Of a stretch of DNA of 64,000 nucleotides, positions 47,481 to 59,796 are shown piece by piece. Below the pieces are notes generated by a model. The model was not told the origin of the DNA. It saw only the letters and a list, made by a program, of their open reading frames with translations, and did not search any database. Source of the stretch: Leptodontidium sp. MPI-SDFR-AT-0119. Lineage: Eukaryota; Ascomycota; Leotiomycetes; Helotiales; Leptodontidiaceae. The stretch spans positions 2,604,001 to 2,668,000 of the forward strand of contig JAHLEZ010000003.1 of NCBI GenBank assembly GCA_020726505.1. Reading direction: 5' to 3'. The stretch's first letter is position 1. Every line of letters starts with the position of its first letter. A program made the translations under genes and the position numbers.

Positions 47481-47487
47481 TATTTAA
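47481..47487 (+). promoter_or_regulatory. TATA-like element upstream of the inositol oxygenase gene
   Basis: TATTTAA, about 250 bp before the start codon at 47733, followed by a C/T-rich leader as is usual for strongly expressed fungal genes. Confidence 0.35.
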
Positions 47488-47732
47488 GACCATCTCGTCA
47501 CCTGTCTGTTCTTCTGTACATCGGTCCCTTTTTCAATCGTTTTGACAAGTCTCTTCTCACATCTGAATCGTCAAGTTACCTACGTCTCTCCAATACGAAG
47601 TACTAGCTACCGCCGTCAAACCCAACCAAACTTCCCATACCGTACCAGATACTCTTTCAAATACTCTGTCACAAGCACATCTTCTCCTCCAACTTTCCTC
47701 CTTCTCATTTACATTTACGTCAATTTTCCACA

Positions 47733-48721
47733 ATGGCACCTTCAGCAACCAGCCCTTACCCCCAGCACAACGGCGCCGACCTCGAAGAAGTCTCCGACAT
47801 GGTCGATGAGATCAATGTCATGAAAGCCAACCTCAAGGCCAAGGAAGCCGCTGCTTCCACCGACGAGAAATCCCGTTTCGACCTCGAGAAAGACAAGACC
47901 CAGTTCCGCAACTACCTCAAGAGCAACGAGCGGGTCTACGGGCTCTACACGACCCAGCACGAGAAGCAGACCGTGGCATATAACATTGCCGTCCGCGAGA
48001 AATTCAGGACCACCACCCGCGCCGAGATGTCCGTCTGGGAGGCCATGGAGAAACTCAACACCTTCATCGACGAGTCTGATCCCGACACCGACCTCTCCCA
48101 GATCGAACATCTCATCCAATCGGCCGAAGCTATGCGAAGGGATGGCAAGCCTCGCTGGATGCAAGTCACAGGCCTCGTTCACGATCTAGGCAAGCTCCTC
48201 TTCTTCTACGGCGCCGAGGGTCAATGGGACGTCGTTGGCGATACCTTCCCCGTCGGCTGTGCCTTCAGCGACAAGATCGTTTACCCCGAGACCATGCAAG
48301 GCAACCCCGACTACGACAACCCCAAGTACAACACCAAGTACGGCATCTACGAGCCAGGCTGTGGTATTGACAACGTCATGATCTCATGGGGTCACGACGA
48401 GTATCTCTACCAGGTCTTCAAGGACCAATCGAACCTCCCCGACGAGGCTCTCGCTATGATCCGCTACCACTCCTTCTACCCATGGCACCAACAGGGCGCT
48501 TACACCTACCTCATGAACGAGAAGGATCACAAGATGTTGAAGGCCGTTACGGAGTTCAACCCTTATGATCTGTACAGCAAGAGTGATGAGGTTCCCAGCG
48601 TTGAGGAGCTCAAGGTATGTTTTTCTGTCACTTAACCATAGTTCGTTCGCTAATGTGTTCCAAGCCATACTACCTCGAGCTCATCGATGAGTTCTTCCCA
48701 AAGAAGATCCTCAAGTGGTAG
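47733..48721 (+). CDS. myo-Inositol oxygenase
   Basis: Exons 47733-48614 and 48665-48721 give 312 residues. The enzyme opens myo-inositol to D-glucuronate with O2 at a di-iron centre. All six ligands of the mouse enzyme have counterparts: H126 (QIEHLIQSAE), H150 and D151 (GLVHDLGK), H221 (SWGHDEYLY), H246 (RYHSFYPWH) and D279 (FNPYDLYSK). The substrate-lid and core segments RNYLKSNERVYGLYTTQHEKQT, split here as RNYLKSNERVYG and LYTTQHEKQT, and DPDTDLSQIE are also conserved. The last exon codes only 18 residues, PYYLELIDEFFPKKILKW, the family's invariant C-terminus. No signal peptide: cytosolic. It stands alone, without other inositol catabolism genes nearby. Confidence 0.96.
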
Positions 48722-50768
48722 ATCTGCCGATCAAGTAATAGTCATGATCATGCATAGCGATGGGATATGATAGGATCTGATGGGATGGGATAAGCGAAGG
48801 TGTTAAGGCGTACGGCGAGCATCATGTCACAGACCTCACGGATGGAAATAGATCATTGACGATGAAAAAAGAGTACCAGGTATATATGTTTACAGGATTG
48901 GATACAGGTTACGGCGTTATGATTACAACGTGGCAAGCGAAAAACAAATCGACTTCAGTCCTTGATCACGCTTTTGTTTTGGCTTCTGGGTTTGCTTTGG
49001 AGGTTTTCTCTTTGGCTAATGTTACATTTAATTACTTTGCATTATAATATAATACAGCTGCAAAAGTTACACTGCAATTCAATTCAAACATCGTGGAACT
49101 CTTTATTCTACAACAGAATTATATTGTAGGATAATACCTAGAGAAGGGGCCTCTCAAATTCGGACTCTCGGCTCGATTCCATGAATACATTTAGTTCGGT
49201 ACGGGACTCCTCACTCAGCCACCCTCTTATTTACTTAATTACTTACTTACTTATGGCGTACCACTCTTGAGCTGTTCCTACGGCATTGCATACAGTAAAT
49301 AAATACCTCTGTCGATGACGCTGATACTGATACTGTGGTAATTTAAGAGCGTGACATCAGTATCCATTCCTCACATCCACGTAGGTACCTAAGGTGTGAA
49401 ACGTAGCTTGCTTGCTTAGTGGGTTATCATGTCATGTCAAATTGTGAACCCGGCCTGGAGTCCACAACTAACCTCGGGTCTCATCGTCTCGACTGCCCTC
49501 ACGGCCTGCGGCAAAAGACAGGAGATCTAGACTGTTCCTTTCCTTTCATTGAGTAGGACTATAATAAAATACCGCATTTTCCATTCAATTCCAGTTCGCT
49601 GGTCGAAGCGAGAATGTCAATGACTTCATCAAAGGAAAGCATATTTTCCTCTCATTTCCCCCGGCGATTGCCTTTCAGATCCTGCAAGAAAAGCTGAAGA
49701 GGGGCTTCTAATGGGGGGAGAAAAATGTACAGTGCTGTATTGGCTCATGCGACTAGAGCACTCACTCCATGTAGAATTTCTCGTAAAATAAACACTCGAG
49801 AAGTATGTCTATTTATCAAAGAATAACGGAACGGAACAAAACAAGGCACAGCATAGTGTAGTGTAGGAGTCAAAGAGTTCGTATTATAATATACTCAAAC
49901 GTTAGCATTGCGCAATGAAACCCCTCTGCTATTGAAGTGAAGATCTATCCATCTAACTCGTCTCCCTCCACCCCTCCCTCCTCATCACTAAAAGAAACTC
50001 CACACCACCCACTCCATTCCATCCCATCTCAAAGTCTCTTCCCCTGCCTAAAAAGAAACAGAAAATACTAACTGAACCACACAATCCACCCTCCCCAGTT
50101 CCTCACCTCAAAATTAAAACAGCACACTCACCCTACCCAAATGTAGCCGGCCGATTGGTAATAAAGACACATCGGTACAATCTACATTAATTACATCAAC
50201 GGGGGATATGCTCCGGCCCGTCTCACTACCTACCCCACAGGACAGATATTCAGGCTCAACTTTCTTCCGGGTGCTGTGGTTGTGATTCAGGTCTGGTAAT
50301 ATAGACGAGGTTGTATATTAGGATATCTGAGGGTTTTATATTAATTTGGCTGCATGAGTGAGCGGCTGAGATGGGGTGTGCTGAACTGGCTGCCTGTACC
50401 ATCGATTGCTCAGCGTACTTTGTTTGAATTTGCTTTCTCTTAGGCTTGGGCTTGGGCTCAAAGTTAAATGCTTCGGAAGCAGTGATTGGGATTATGGTTT
50501 GTGAGGACAGGATGTAGGAGAGAGGAGAAGGGGGAAGGGGAGAGAGTGCAGTTGAAGATAATTTCATCAGGTAACTATGTGCATCGAATAGCATATTTAC
50601 AGTATCAACCTTTAGCAACCACCTAGAGACACCCACCCTCTTATCTCACCAAAAAAACGAACGAACTTCTCTCTGCTCCACCATGTTTCCAACACCTCTT
50701 AGCGAACTCGAGCGACTACTTTTTGCCATCCGTCACAGTATGTACAGCAGGATAGATAAAGGAGGTAT
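48722..50768. other. Convergent intergenic region, no gene seen
   Basis: 2 kb between the 3' ends of the inositol oxygenase gene (+) and the GH6 gene (-). AT-rich, with short TTAC/ACTT repeats around 49230-49250. No ORF with similarity. Confidence 0.5.
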
Positions 50769-52115
50769 CTAGAACGATGGCACGGCGTTCTTGATGAGCA
50801 TCTCAAAGTAGGCCTGGTTCCACTGTCCAGCCTGAGGAGCAGGAGTGAAAGCATCAGCATGACCACAGAAGGAATCATAACGGTCCGCGCTGGGATCGCT
50901 AACTCCATCTGACTCTCCACCGGGCTTGACCCAGACGAAGGCGTCGACGAGAGAGTCGCCAGTGGTGGATGTAGGACGCACGCCGAAGCCGGCGCCGTTG
51001 ACGTTGCACCAGTCACCCCACTCGAGACGGAGACCTTGGACTGCGTTACGACCGGTGTCGATGATAGCGTGGTTGGGCATGCCTCCCTTCTTGAGGAGAG
51101 GGTTGAAGGCTGCGATGTATCGTTTCTCGTCCTGGCATTTGTTGTACTTGGCGTCCGAGGCGCTCTCGAACTCTCCGGGCGACTTTTGCCATGCGTTCCA
51201 GCCGGCGACATTGGTGGCGATGCCGAAGACTTGCTTAGGGGAGCCGGCGGTCTTGTAGACACCAGTAAGCATGTCAGCACCGGGTTCTGAGGAGAGATAG
51301 TCAGTAGACGACGAGGTTTCGTGGAGAGAGCGACGCACGAAGATTGGCGTCCCATCCGAGCCATCCACCGTGGCCGGCATCGATGTACATGGCAACGTTG
51401 GGTAGGTTGAGGTTTTTCAGGGCATACGCAACACCCGCCTTGTAGTCTGAGGCCGATGCTTTGCAGGTTGTCAAGTTGGCATTGGTGACCAAGTTGGGAA
51501 GGGAATCGGGCTCGATGAGAAGTGCAATGGCCACATTGGGAGCAGCCTTGATAGCAGCTACGATTGCTGGTAGTCTGTTAGTACTGAAGGGTGGCAGATG
51601 GGTAAAGTGAAACTCACGGTCAATGTACTCCTTCTGGTATCGGGACAACTCTCCACTCTTAAGCTCTCCGTTGGAGGCCTTAGCAGCACAATCACGTCCG
51701 GGAAGATCGTAAACGACGAGACCGACAATGTCGGTACAAGGAACCTCCGCGAGGGTCTGAGCAACCAATGGAACTCTAGAGATGGTATCACTGTCGATTT
51801 GATTAGAATTACCCCTGCTACCTTTTTCTACAGTACTCACATCCACAAGAAGGTACCGACTTTTCCCACAGCCGCAGCCTTGGCCTTCAACGATTCATCT
51901 GAAATGGCCGCGACAGCGAGAGCAACTTCGGATGCGTAGGCAGAGTTGGCATGAAGTGTGCGAGACGCGAATGGGTTCGATCCAGGAGCAAGCGTGACCT
52001 TGGAAGCACAGGCAGCTCTGGCCTGGATGTTATCCTTCTTCTCAATAGTTTCAGTTGGAGCTGGAGCTGCTAGAGCAAAAGCCGCACAAGCAGCGAGACC
52101 CAAAGAGTACTTCAT
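50769..52115 (-). CDS. GH6 cellobiohydrolase (CBHII type), secreted, no cellulose-binding module
   Basis: Exons 52115-51841, 51790-51618, 51566-51339 and 51286-50769 give 397 residues. A signal peptide (MKYSLGLAACAAFALAAPAP) is followed after about 30 residues directly by the catalytic domain (LAPGSNPFASRTLHAN), with no CBM1 or Ser/Thr linker. GH6 motifs: FLWIDTISRVP, VVYDLPGRDCAAKASNGE with the acid D125, LIEPDSLPNLVTN, YIDAGHGGWLGWDANL, GRNAVQGLRLEWGDWCN, and VWVKPGGESDG with D352 at the base position. It should release cellobiose from the non-reducing end of cellulose chains. Lacking a binding module, it may act on soluble or amorphous glucan. Upstream lie a TATA-like element and a CreA-like site. 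Confidence 0.94.
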
Positions 52116-52198
52116 TTTCGTAGCTGGGGGTCTGTCAAAGAGAATGTGATGAAGAGGTGGCGGCGAAAATAATGAGATATGGCTGAGGAAATGCTCTT

Positions 52199-52204
52199 CT
52201 TATA
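52199..52204 (-). promoter_or_regulatory. TATA-like element of the GH6 gene
   Basis: TATAAG read on the reverse strand, about 86 bp upstream of the start codon, a typical distance for a regulated fungal cellulase gene. Confidence 0.5.
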
Positions 52205-52318
52205 CCCAAAGCCCCCAAAATGCCATGCTAGCGAGCGAACCTGTTCCTCTGCCTGAACGGGATCAGGAACACCAGGGCCGATATTAGCGGATATATGAGG
52301 CATCTGGTTCTTGTGACC

Positions 52319-52324
52319 CTGGGG
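52319..52324 (+). promoter_or_regulatory. CreA/Cre1-like site in the GH6 promoter
   Basis: CTGGGG fits SYGGRG, the carbon-catabolite repressor consensus, about 205 bp upstream of the cellulase start. A 6-bp match is common by chance; the call rests on the gene it precedes. Confidence 0.3.
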
Positions 52325-53994
52325 AGGAGAAACTTTTTCTAGAAGAGGAAGAATGGAGAGGTCCTCCCGTATGTTTCGCCGTCAACGGATCAATGATCCT
52401 GTCTGGGCCGAACATCTCAAGCCTTCTTGGCAGAATCTGCTAAACACCTGACGAATGAAGGTTTGCTGAGGACGATCTGGAAGAACAGGCTGATCAACGC
52501 ATGCCGGCGCAAATGCATGCTTTATGAAATGAGATATCATATAAAGTACATGTAATATCAAAGACTTCTGACAGCGAAGTGAATGGGTACCTACATACTC
52601 CGCTACGGTATCAATGTTAAATGTGGAGTATCAGCTTGAGATTTTAGAGATAGAAATAGTAACTGAAAATGAAAGAAATTCGAGTGTTGGTAGCAATCCT
52701 TGATCATCACCAACATCAAAGGAGCTTCGATATGAGATCTTGTGTAACGAATTGAAGGACGAAAAACACATGAGGTGCGAACAAGGCTATTCTGCCTGGA
52801 AACCCGATAAACAAAGCCGCAGATGATCGGCTGGTAGTTCAGCCATGCTCGGCAGCCTCCACACGAACTGCACTCTATCTGGTAGGCTTGGCACTGGATG
52901 TTTGTTTTCGTGGCCAATAGAGTGGTACCATCTGAAGTGCCGTGCCAGGATTTATGAATTGCCTTCTTATTTTACCCCTCGAATGGATTGCGGGGTGCAT
53001 AGCTTCTCGTCCTTCCGATTGACCTAAATTTGCGCATATCACAAACCCTCAGAGCAAGCCGACGATCATGAAGGTATTGAGAGAGTCGTACCAGAAACAA
53101 TTGGACCATGTGAATAAATACAAATTGACGTGTAAAGTATTGTCCCAAGAAAAGAAGGGAACGCCACGATTGGCAATACTAGGGCTACTGAGACCTCGGA
53201 AGCAGAACGGTCCAGGCTGAATTCACAGTGTAGAGAAAATTCGAAGAATGCCGCCTCATGTACTTAAACCATAGTGCGTCTTTGACTTTGAGCTGATGTG
53301 GAAGCGTCCATGCGATTTTAAATCGCCACCGTCTCTGACTTCCGCCGACTTGCTTCACTTGAGACTTGCAGGCGATGAAGCACACACTCGTGTTCATCAC
53401 GTCATCTGTCGACTGAAAGTTCCCTTCTATACAGCTCTTCGGCTGGCAGAAGTCATGCTAGTGCGGTTGCAGATAAATGTTGATCGGGTAGACGAGGCGA
53501 AAGATCGCGAAAGATCACGAGGTACCCATCCATGTATGTCAAGAAACGCGTGGAGGATCGTCCGTGGGAGTATATTTCACTTGGCCTGCAGATCTCAACT
53601 CTAGTTGTTGAAAGCTGCTAGCGATCTTGATCGTCACGTAAGTATCGTTCGAGAGATGAAGCTGTCTATGTGGTAGTGTTGTTGAATTCGAGAAATCGGC
53701 CACGTCAGGAAGAAAAGGAGCATCCACTAACCGGCCTTTCATGAATGCTTCTTAGATAGCACATTTGGGGAGCCTTGCGAATTGTTGTTGCTAGCAGGTG
53801 GAATGGCGTCAAATTTCCGTGTCTGTCATTGCTCCCTGAATAAGGTAAAATCATGGAACAAGATTCAGAGGAACTCACAGAGGCTTCCAATCCATTCGGA
53901 TTTCCACCCCTGAAATTTTGTTTGGGATCAAAGGCTTTTCATTTCCGTCTATACCGGCGAGGTCTATTGTCGCAAGATCGCAATTCTGTAGACA

Positions 53995-55197
53995 TCAGGA
54001 GAAGAAGAAGGCATTGCCACCGAGATCTCGCTTGACTTCCTTCTGATAGTCTTTCTCTGGGTCAAATTCCTGCCACACGCTAGCAGGGAAAATATGTTTG
54101 TTCCGCTCGTACCACCGGCGATCAACGACTTTGGTGATGGTCGGGTCATCGTCAATGCCTTCTAGATCGGAACTATCAATAACTTCTGTCGGAGTTTTGG
54201 TCTTTGTGGATGGAGTCGACAGGGGATTGTAATTTTCGGCTTCGGTGGGTTCGGGCGCTGGCACAATGTTCTTTGGAGGCTCAGGAGAATAGTCGAAAAG
54301 AAGAGTGTCGTTGGGTCCTTTGGTGTGGTTTATGATAAAGTAGTAGAAATCGTAATGCTGTTCATGTTAGCTGGTTCTCAGAAACTGCGCATTCTAGAAA
54401 CTTACATGCGGGATGATCAGACTCCCTCGAACCAACATCAAGTCGTCTACTCCAATCTTCGCCCACTCCCTCCTACTATTGACCTTCTCACCAACACCTA
54501 GCTCTGCCCCGACCTTCCTACTTCGATCCAGAAACACCCAGATGAAGTCACCTTTCTTGATCCTGCATACCCCTCCAGGAATATTCGTGCCGTCGTAGAA
54601 AACGAAGGGAATCGCAATTTCAGTCCTCTTAACAGCCTCTTGCAGCACCATAAACTCCTTCCTCAAACTCTCCCTGGCCTGTGCCTCCTTCAGTAAAGCT
54701 CCCTTCGTCAAAGCTTTGGGTACAACGCCAACAGAAGCATTGACACCAATCTTCTTCTTCACCAATCCCTCACTCGGAGTTCCTGATCTCGGAGAGGCTG
54801 TGTTCGATTTCGACACATCAGTACCCTCGCCATCTTCCTCGTCGTCTCCAAATGATAACTTCGGTGTGCCTACTTTGCGTTTCTTCTTTTTCAAGGGAGG
54901 TTGGTTGGGTGTAGATGCACTGTACTATAGCCATTAGTCCTATTTCTACAGTCTAGGTCTGAGTAGTTGTAGTACTCACCCGTCGCTTGTAGGAGTTGCC
55001 CGTCCGCTGACAGCACCGAGTATTGCGTCCTGGACATCGCGCTCTTTCTGCTCAATTGCCTCGGCGCGTCGTTTGCGGTAGTCGGAAAGGTTCACCAGAC
55101 CAACAGTTTGTGTACTAAGGAGATCCTCTGCTGTCTTGGTCTGTGATGTAAAGCGCGGATTGGGCGTCGACGTGCCTGATGGAGGATTCGAAGCCAT
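53995..55197 (-). CDS. XAP5/FAM50-family protein
   Basis: Exons 55197-54980, 54919-54406 and 54357-53995 give 364 residues. The N-terminal part has a Lys cluster ([15 protein letters not shown], a nuclear signal). The XAP5 domain follows: [63 protein letters not shown] built across intron 2, then [34 protein letters not shown] and the invariant GGNAFFFS end. FAM50/XAP5 proteins are nuclear and linked to pre-mRNA splicing and, in algae and plants, to transcription and clock control. Length agrees with fungal members. Confidence 0.93.
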
Positions 55198-55486
55198 AGT
55201 GAGTAAGGTTAGAGGTTGGAGTTGTGGGCTGAGTGTGAGCGGCTTTGCCTGCAGGTGATGGCATTTGAGATCTTGATAGAGATAAATACTGACAGGGGTG
55301 TGCGGGAGCTAGCTCTATTAAGCACTAAGGGACAGGGCGGAACCGAGCGAGGCTCTGAAGCCTTGCTTGCTTTTCTTCTCTTCTCATATTTATATCATTG
55401 ATGAAACTTTCTTCCTTTACTTTTCGCTCCTTCACTACTGACTTGTTCATTAGCAAATCTGAAAAGAGCAACATTTTATCCTCAAA

Positions 55487-56132
55487 ATGCCACCTTTTCA
55501 ACTCCCAACTATCTCTGGTCTCCCCTCACTTTCTACAATCGAGCGAGCAACAGTCCTTGATGCACTCTTTGAGCCATGTGAAGCTCTCCATACCCTCTCA
55601 CTCGATCTCCTCCACACTCAGAAATTCGAATCATACAACGACCTTATCGCAAGCGTAGGAGTTCAATTGACTGAAATAGCGGAAAGTCCATCGACAAGCG
55701 ACACCGCATGGCTTGACAAGATCCTTGGAGCCCATCCTAGACTCGGTGCGAAGAAGGTCGATAGTGCTCAATCACAGGCTGAACAAGCTCAATTGAATAC
55801 TGGCGGTGAGGAGGAGGCGAGGAAATTGAAGGATCTGAATGATGAATATGAGAAAGTTTTCCCCGGGTTGATATATGTGTACGAGATCCATACTTTGGAA
55901 GACCCTTTGACTTGTGCTAAATTTGGATAGGGTCTTCGTAAATGGACGTTCACGGCCAGTTATAATGGAGAATATGAGATCAAGGATTGATAGGGGAGAT
56001 ATCAAGCTTGAGAGAGCAGAAGCTATCAAAGTAAGTGCTCAGCAGCAATCGATTTAGTTAAGTTCGCTCACACCCTTCCAGGCAATGTGTGACATTGCAG
56101 CAGATCGTGCGTTCAAATTGCAGCAAGTATGA
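55487..56132 (+). CDS. 2-oxo-4-hydroxy-4-carboxy-5-ureidoimidazoline (OHCU) decarboxylase
   Basis: Exons 55487-55878, 55931-56030 and 56082-56132 give 180 residues. It performs the third step of urate breakdown, OHCU to S-allantoin. Visible family features are the N-terminal helix LSTIERATVLDALFEPCEAL, split as LSTIERATVL and DALFEPCEAL, AHPRLGAKK with catalytic H83, LNDEYEKVFPGL, the splice-created IYVVFVNGRSR, IMENMRSRIDRGD and the closing MCDIAADRAFKLQ. The donor used for intron 1 is GTACGA two bases after the first GT, which is the only choice that keeps frame. No peroxisomal SKL-type end is present (it ends LQQV). It is divergent from the XAP5 gene, starts 289 bp apart. Confidence 0.92.
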
Positions 56133-56815
56133 AAGCGTAGACAAAGATCAAAATACCATAAATGTCACAAAATTGTCAATTGGAAATGGCCGGGCTGAAG
56201 TGATCACAATTCATAATTTGATGCGGTAGAACGTGAGGAAATGCCAAACTACCCCGCCAAATCAAACCCCTCCAAAATTACACCCCCAGAATTCCTTTTC
56301 AAAACAAATGAATAAATACACCGCAAACACATACCCAACCAGTAAATGGCGCACCTCTTTCAAAGCAGCCGACAAACCCCAGCTCAAAGCAGATCCCACA
56401 CGAGCATGGTGGAAGACATGGATGGCAATCTCAATTGGGCGCCCGCTTCTCCATCAAAACAATGACGTCAACCTCCAATTCTACCATCCTCGGATACTCA
56501 ACATGTGCCTCCCTGCCAAACCACTCATATGAGCTAGACTAGCCAACAACCTATGATGAAGTAGCGTCGGAGAAGTAAGCAAGTAACCATCATTGAAAGT
56601 TCAATTTGAAATCTGGTCACTCCATTGAATCTCTATTGTCATCATCCCAGTTCCCTCGAGTCAACTCAATTGTGTACTAGGTACCTGAGCAAGGTAAGTA
56701 ACCAGATGAGTTAGAGAAATAGCCAGCATCGTACCTGGCTGGATCTTCTGGCTAACTCATTCTCTTCAACAGCTATCAGACAAATCCCGCAAAAACAATA
56801 AAGTCAAGCATCAAG
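56133..56815. other. Intergenic, no gene seen
   Basis: Between the OHCU decarboxylase gene and the small mitochondrial protein gene, both on the + strand. No supported feature. Confidence 0.5.
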
Positions 56816-57313
56816 ATGTCTTTCCTCCTCCGCACCTCCAGATTCTCAGCTGCTCGACCGGTAGTGGCAACAAGACCTTTCAGCAGCACGAGCTTCATGG
56901 CATTGAAGGAGAGCGATCGCCGTAAGCCAATTCGATTTTTTCCCCCTCAAGGAACTTGGGCTTCAACAATAAGAAGAATATTTGGGAGGAATTAGAAGGC
57001 AATTGAATTACTCTAACAGCAATAGACAACCCCAACCAGGCGGAAGCGAACGAGAGGCACAAGCAAGATACGTTGCAGAAGCAAAAGGAGGGAAAGGGAC
57101 ACTGGAAGCCCGAGTTGGCGAGTGATAGCGAGGAAGCTGTGAGTTCATACGCTAGAGTGGAATAGAATATATAATATATGTAGGAATGGGAAAGGTATAA
57201 GAGTGTGTACTGACAGTGGTCATGAATAGGTTGCCGCGGATCGTTCTAGCAATGAGTCTATCGAGGAAATGCAAAAGAAGACGGCTGAGCACGTGCAGAA
57301 CAAGCAGAAGTAG
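56816..57313 (+). CDS. Small mitochondrial-targeted fungal protein of unknown function
   Basis: Exons 56816-56921, 57026-57138 and 57230-57313 give 100 residues. Residues 1-30 (SFLLRTSRFSAARPVVATR, then PFSST) contain Arg, Ser and Ala but no acidic residue, a mitochondrial presequence. The mature part is very hydrophilic: SDRHNPNQAEANERHK, LQKQKEGKGHWKPELAS, DSEEAVAADRSSNE and a Lys-rich end. The KQKEGKGHWKPELAS block recurs in ascomycete mitochondrial proteins that I know only as uncharacterised. It is not an obvious ATPase inhibitor or Tim protein. The second-exon acceptor could also be the AG six bases upstream, which would change two residues. Confidence 0.8.
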
Positions 57314-57683
57314 GCAAGGCCATCCGTTCCAGCTAGATTTCCTTTGGTCTGCTTCCAGTGCCAAAGAATTGGATTTTATGCTGACTCCTTGATCTACAGG
57401 CATGGCACCAGTCAAGATCCTGGATTGTAGATAAGTGAAGGGTGGAAATTGGGAAGGTAGATCAACCAATGTGTATAAAAGTCGATGAACTCTCCGCATT
57501 CAATTTCTGTATCAAAGTTCAAATGGATGTGTTAGCGATCGTACCGTATTTCAGGCCCCGGAATTAAGTCCAGCTATATACACGCCGAGAAATATCAACC
57601 CCAACGCCTTGCAGTGCATAAAAATAAATATAGATATAAGCCATGTCCCCCACCGACTCCCAAAACCATCCATCACCCACGCT
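57314..57683. other. Convergent intergenic spacer
   Basis: 3' regions of the small mitochondrial protein gene (+) and the SNARE gene (-). No gene seen. Confidence 0.5.
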
Positions 57684-58582
57684 CTATTTCAGGATAATAA
57701 TAAGCAGTACCAATATTATGATCAAGATCACAATGATCGTCAACTGCATATTATCCTTGGCCTTCCTCGCAACCGTCCCTAGATTCTTCCTCGCCTTATC
57801 CAGAGACGACTGATGCCTATCCACTCTCCGATCAACATCATCCAGCATCTGGACATGCTCATCCAACTCATCCCCAATATGTATACTCAGCTCCCTCTGC
57901 CTGCCAATCGACTCGCCCAGTCGATCCAGCGCCTCGTCTTGTTCTGCTAGCACCTGCGAATGGTAGGCGTGGATCTGCTGGTTGTCGAGATGGGATTGAT
58001 CTGGTGGGCCGGACGTAGGGTCATCTCTGTACGGAAAGAGGGCATTACGAGCATCGTCTTCGTCCTGAACAGCTGGCGAATCAGAAAATCGCACTGATTT
58101 CGGCGAGGGGGCAGCTGGTCCTGCTGATCCGCGGAGAGATTTCTTCAGGAAGGACGAGGAGGATGTAACGCGCGGCCGCTCAGTTGCTCGTGCGAAGTCG
58201 TCGGAGAGTGAGGGGTCGTTGGGATGGGAAATGGTGGAGGATGCGGAGTCTGTTGGAACACCGCGGAATTGCGCTGCTAGGTCGTTGTATTGTTTTTGTA
58301 GATTCTTCTCTGTTTCAAGCAGTGTGCTGGATGCTCTGATTGATTGTTAGTCTGGCTACCTTGGGATGGACGGGAAGTAGCTGACGATATGTCACCTGCT
58401 TCCTGCAACCTGATTCTCTCCTCAATAACGCTTTCTAGCCCTTCTCGTAAAGAGTCTAGTGATCGGGAGATATGTCCATCTTGTGAAGTAGGTTCGAGGT
58501 TCAGAGATATCGCTCGTTGCCTTTCTAGTAAGGACAGCTTGATGTGGTCAGCCAACAGGAAGTACTGGTTCGGATTGGCCAT
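57684..58582 (-). CDS. Syn8-type Qc-SNARE (syntaxin 8-like)
   Basis: Exons 58582 to about 58386 and about 58335 to 57684 give 282 residues. The N-terminal half has coiled stretches (YFLLADHIKLSLLERQRAI, SLDSLREGLESVIEERIRLQ). The SNARE motif is AYHSQVLAEQDEALDRLGES, IGRQRELSIHIGDELDEH and VQMLDDVDRRVDRHQSSLDK in sequence, with a Gln at the zero layer (QRELS, central), and ends in a single C-terminal membrane anchor (LTIIVILIIILVLLIIILK). It should act in endosomal/vacuolar fusion. The intron can be placed with donor GTCAGC and acceptor before AGCATCC, or GTGACA and an AG two bases later; both keep frame and change only a few residues. Confidence 0.88.
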
Positions 58583-59796
58583 GGTTCTAGTCGTGACTGT
58601 TGTACTGCTCGAGAAGAGAACTGTGTTCAAGATGAGTCCACCAACCGGTGTGAAATAAAACCTCTAGAAGTTCAATGTTGGAACCTGGACTTCGTAATGG
58701 CTTGGAGTCCAAGGTAGCCAGCCAGCCCAGCCTCACCTGCGCTTGAAGCTAATACTGAAACAGATTAGCGGACTCACGTGCTTCCTATGTATTCGAGAAT
58801 CTGGACGACATCTCTTCCTCTTCTTCCTTTTCTTCAGCTCAACTTTTCCTGGTCTCAAGCAATATTAATTACATGTTACGTTACAAGTCCGTACGGCGAT
58901 ATTCACAAACACTAGCAGTAGCCTACGACAAGTGTAGAACCGGATACATTCACATGGTGCATCAACAAGTCAAGATGATATCAAATGGAAATCGAAGACC
59001 GAAAGTCAAAAGTCAGCTGCCATTGCTTTGCTCTTTACAAAACTGGAGCAATCACAGCTGAGCTGTTTCTGAGTTGGAGAGTTGGAAATTGTTTGACGGG
59101 GTTGGGGACTTGAGATGGATGAAGCTGATATCGAGAATACTTGGTGGTATTCCTACCTATTCTTATGTACTCGAGGTCGTTTGAAAAACATCTAATCACC
59201 CCAGAAGGTACTCAGGAGACTATGAATGTCCGCTGATGAAGTCTAACAAATTGAGCAAATTGTATCTCTCACAGTATTACATATATAACAACACAAATAA
59301 CCCATTATAACTTCCTTACATGAGTCCCGAATCTTCACAGTGGGCTGTATTGAATTTGTCTTTAGAGGTGTGACTTGGACCGAATTCATCAGATATAAGA
59401 TACCAGTAGCTATTGACGGAATGCTTCACCGAAATGTACTCGGTACTTGCAAGACTCATTGTCCTCGAGGAATGAGTAATTTTTTGCTATTACAACTCTA
59501 GATTGAGTAAGGTAAGGACATATGTTTTAATGCAAATTTATTTATGCATACCCAGTCTTTCAGGACAGACATGGATACCTGTGGTAAGTTGTCAAAGTTA
59601 TGAAGTCAGCCTCGTCGGCCGCTTGGTCCGAGCCTTGCGCTAAGAAGTTACTGCAAGAAAAAAGTACCTTAAGAGAGCTCATGCAAGTCGAATCGAGTGA
59701 ACCTATCATCAACCCACAACACTACAACCCCTTTCTACAACCACCTCCTTATTATTCCAACCCATCAATCACAATCACAATTCCTCATCATCAATC
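58583..59796. other. Divergent intergenic region, no gene seen
   Basis: Upstream of the SNARE gene (-) and the Mam33 gene (+). Short ORFs only. Confidence 0.5.

Larger units (their letters stand above)
42376..47732. other. 5.3-kb region with no supported gene
   Basis: Upstream of both the F-box/LRR gene (-) and the myo-inositol oxygenase gene (+). ORFs of up to 196 codons exist but are low-complexity or without similarity, and none shows a matching splice structure. It holds G-rich and tetranucleotide repeats (43174-43249, 44098-44124). It may contain long 5' UTRs or non-coding transcripts, which I cannot see from sequence. Confidence 0.45.
52116..53994. other. Intergenic, no gene seen
   Basis: Upstream of the GH6 gene and downstream of the XAP5 gene. 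Apart from the two promoter elements listed, nothing is supported. Confidence 0.5.

Noticed and set aside
50699..51364. 221-codon reverse ORF
   Set aside because: Out-of-frame shadow of the GH6 catalytic exon, rich in Ser/Pro/Arg, no domain.
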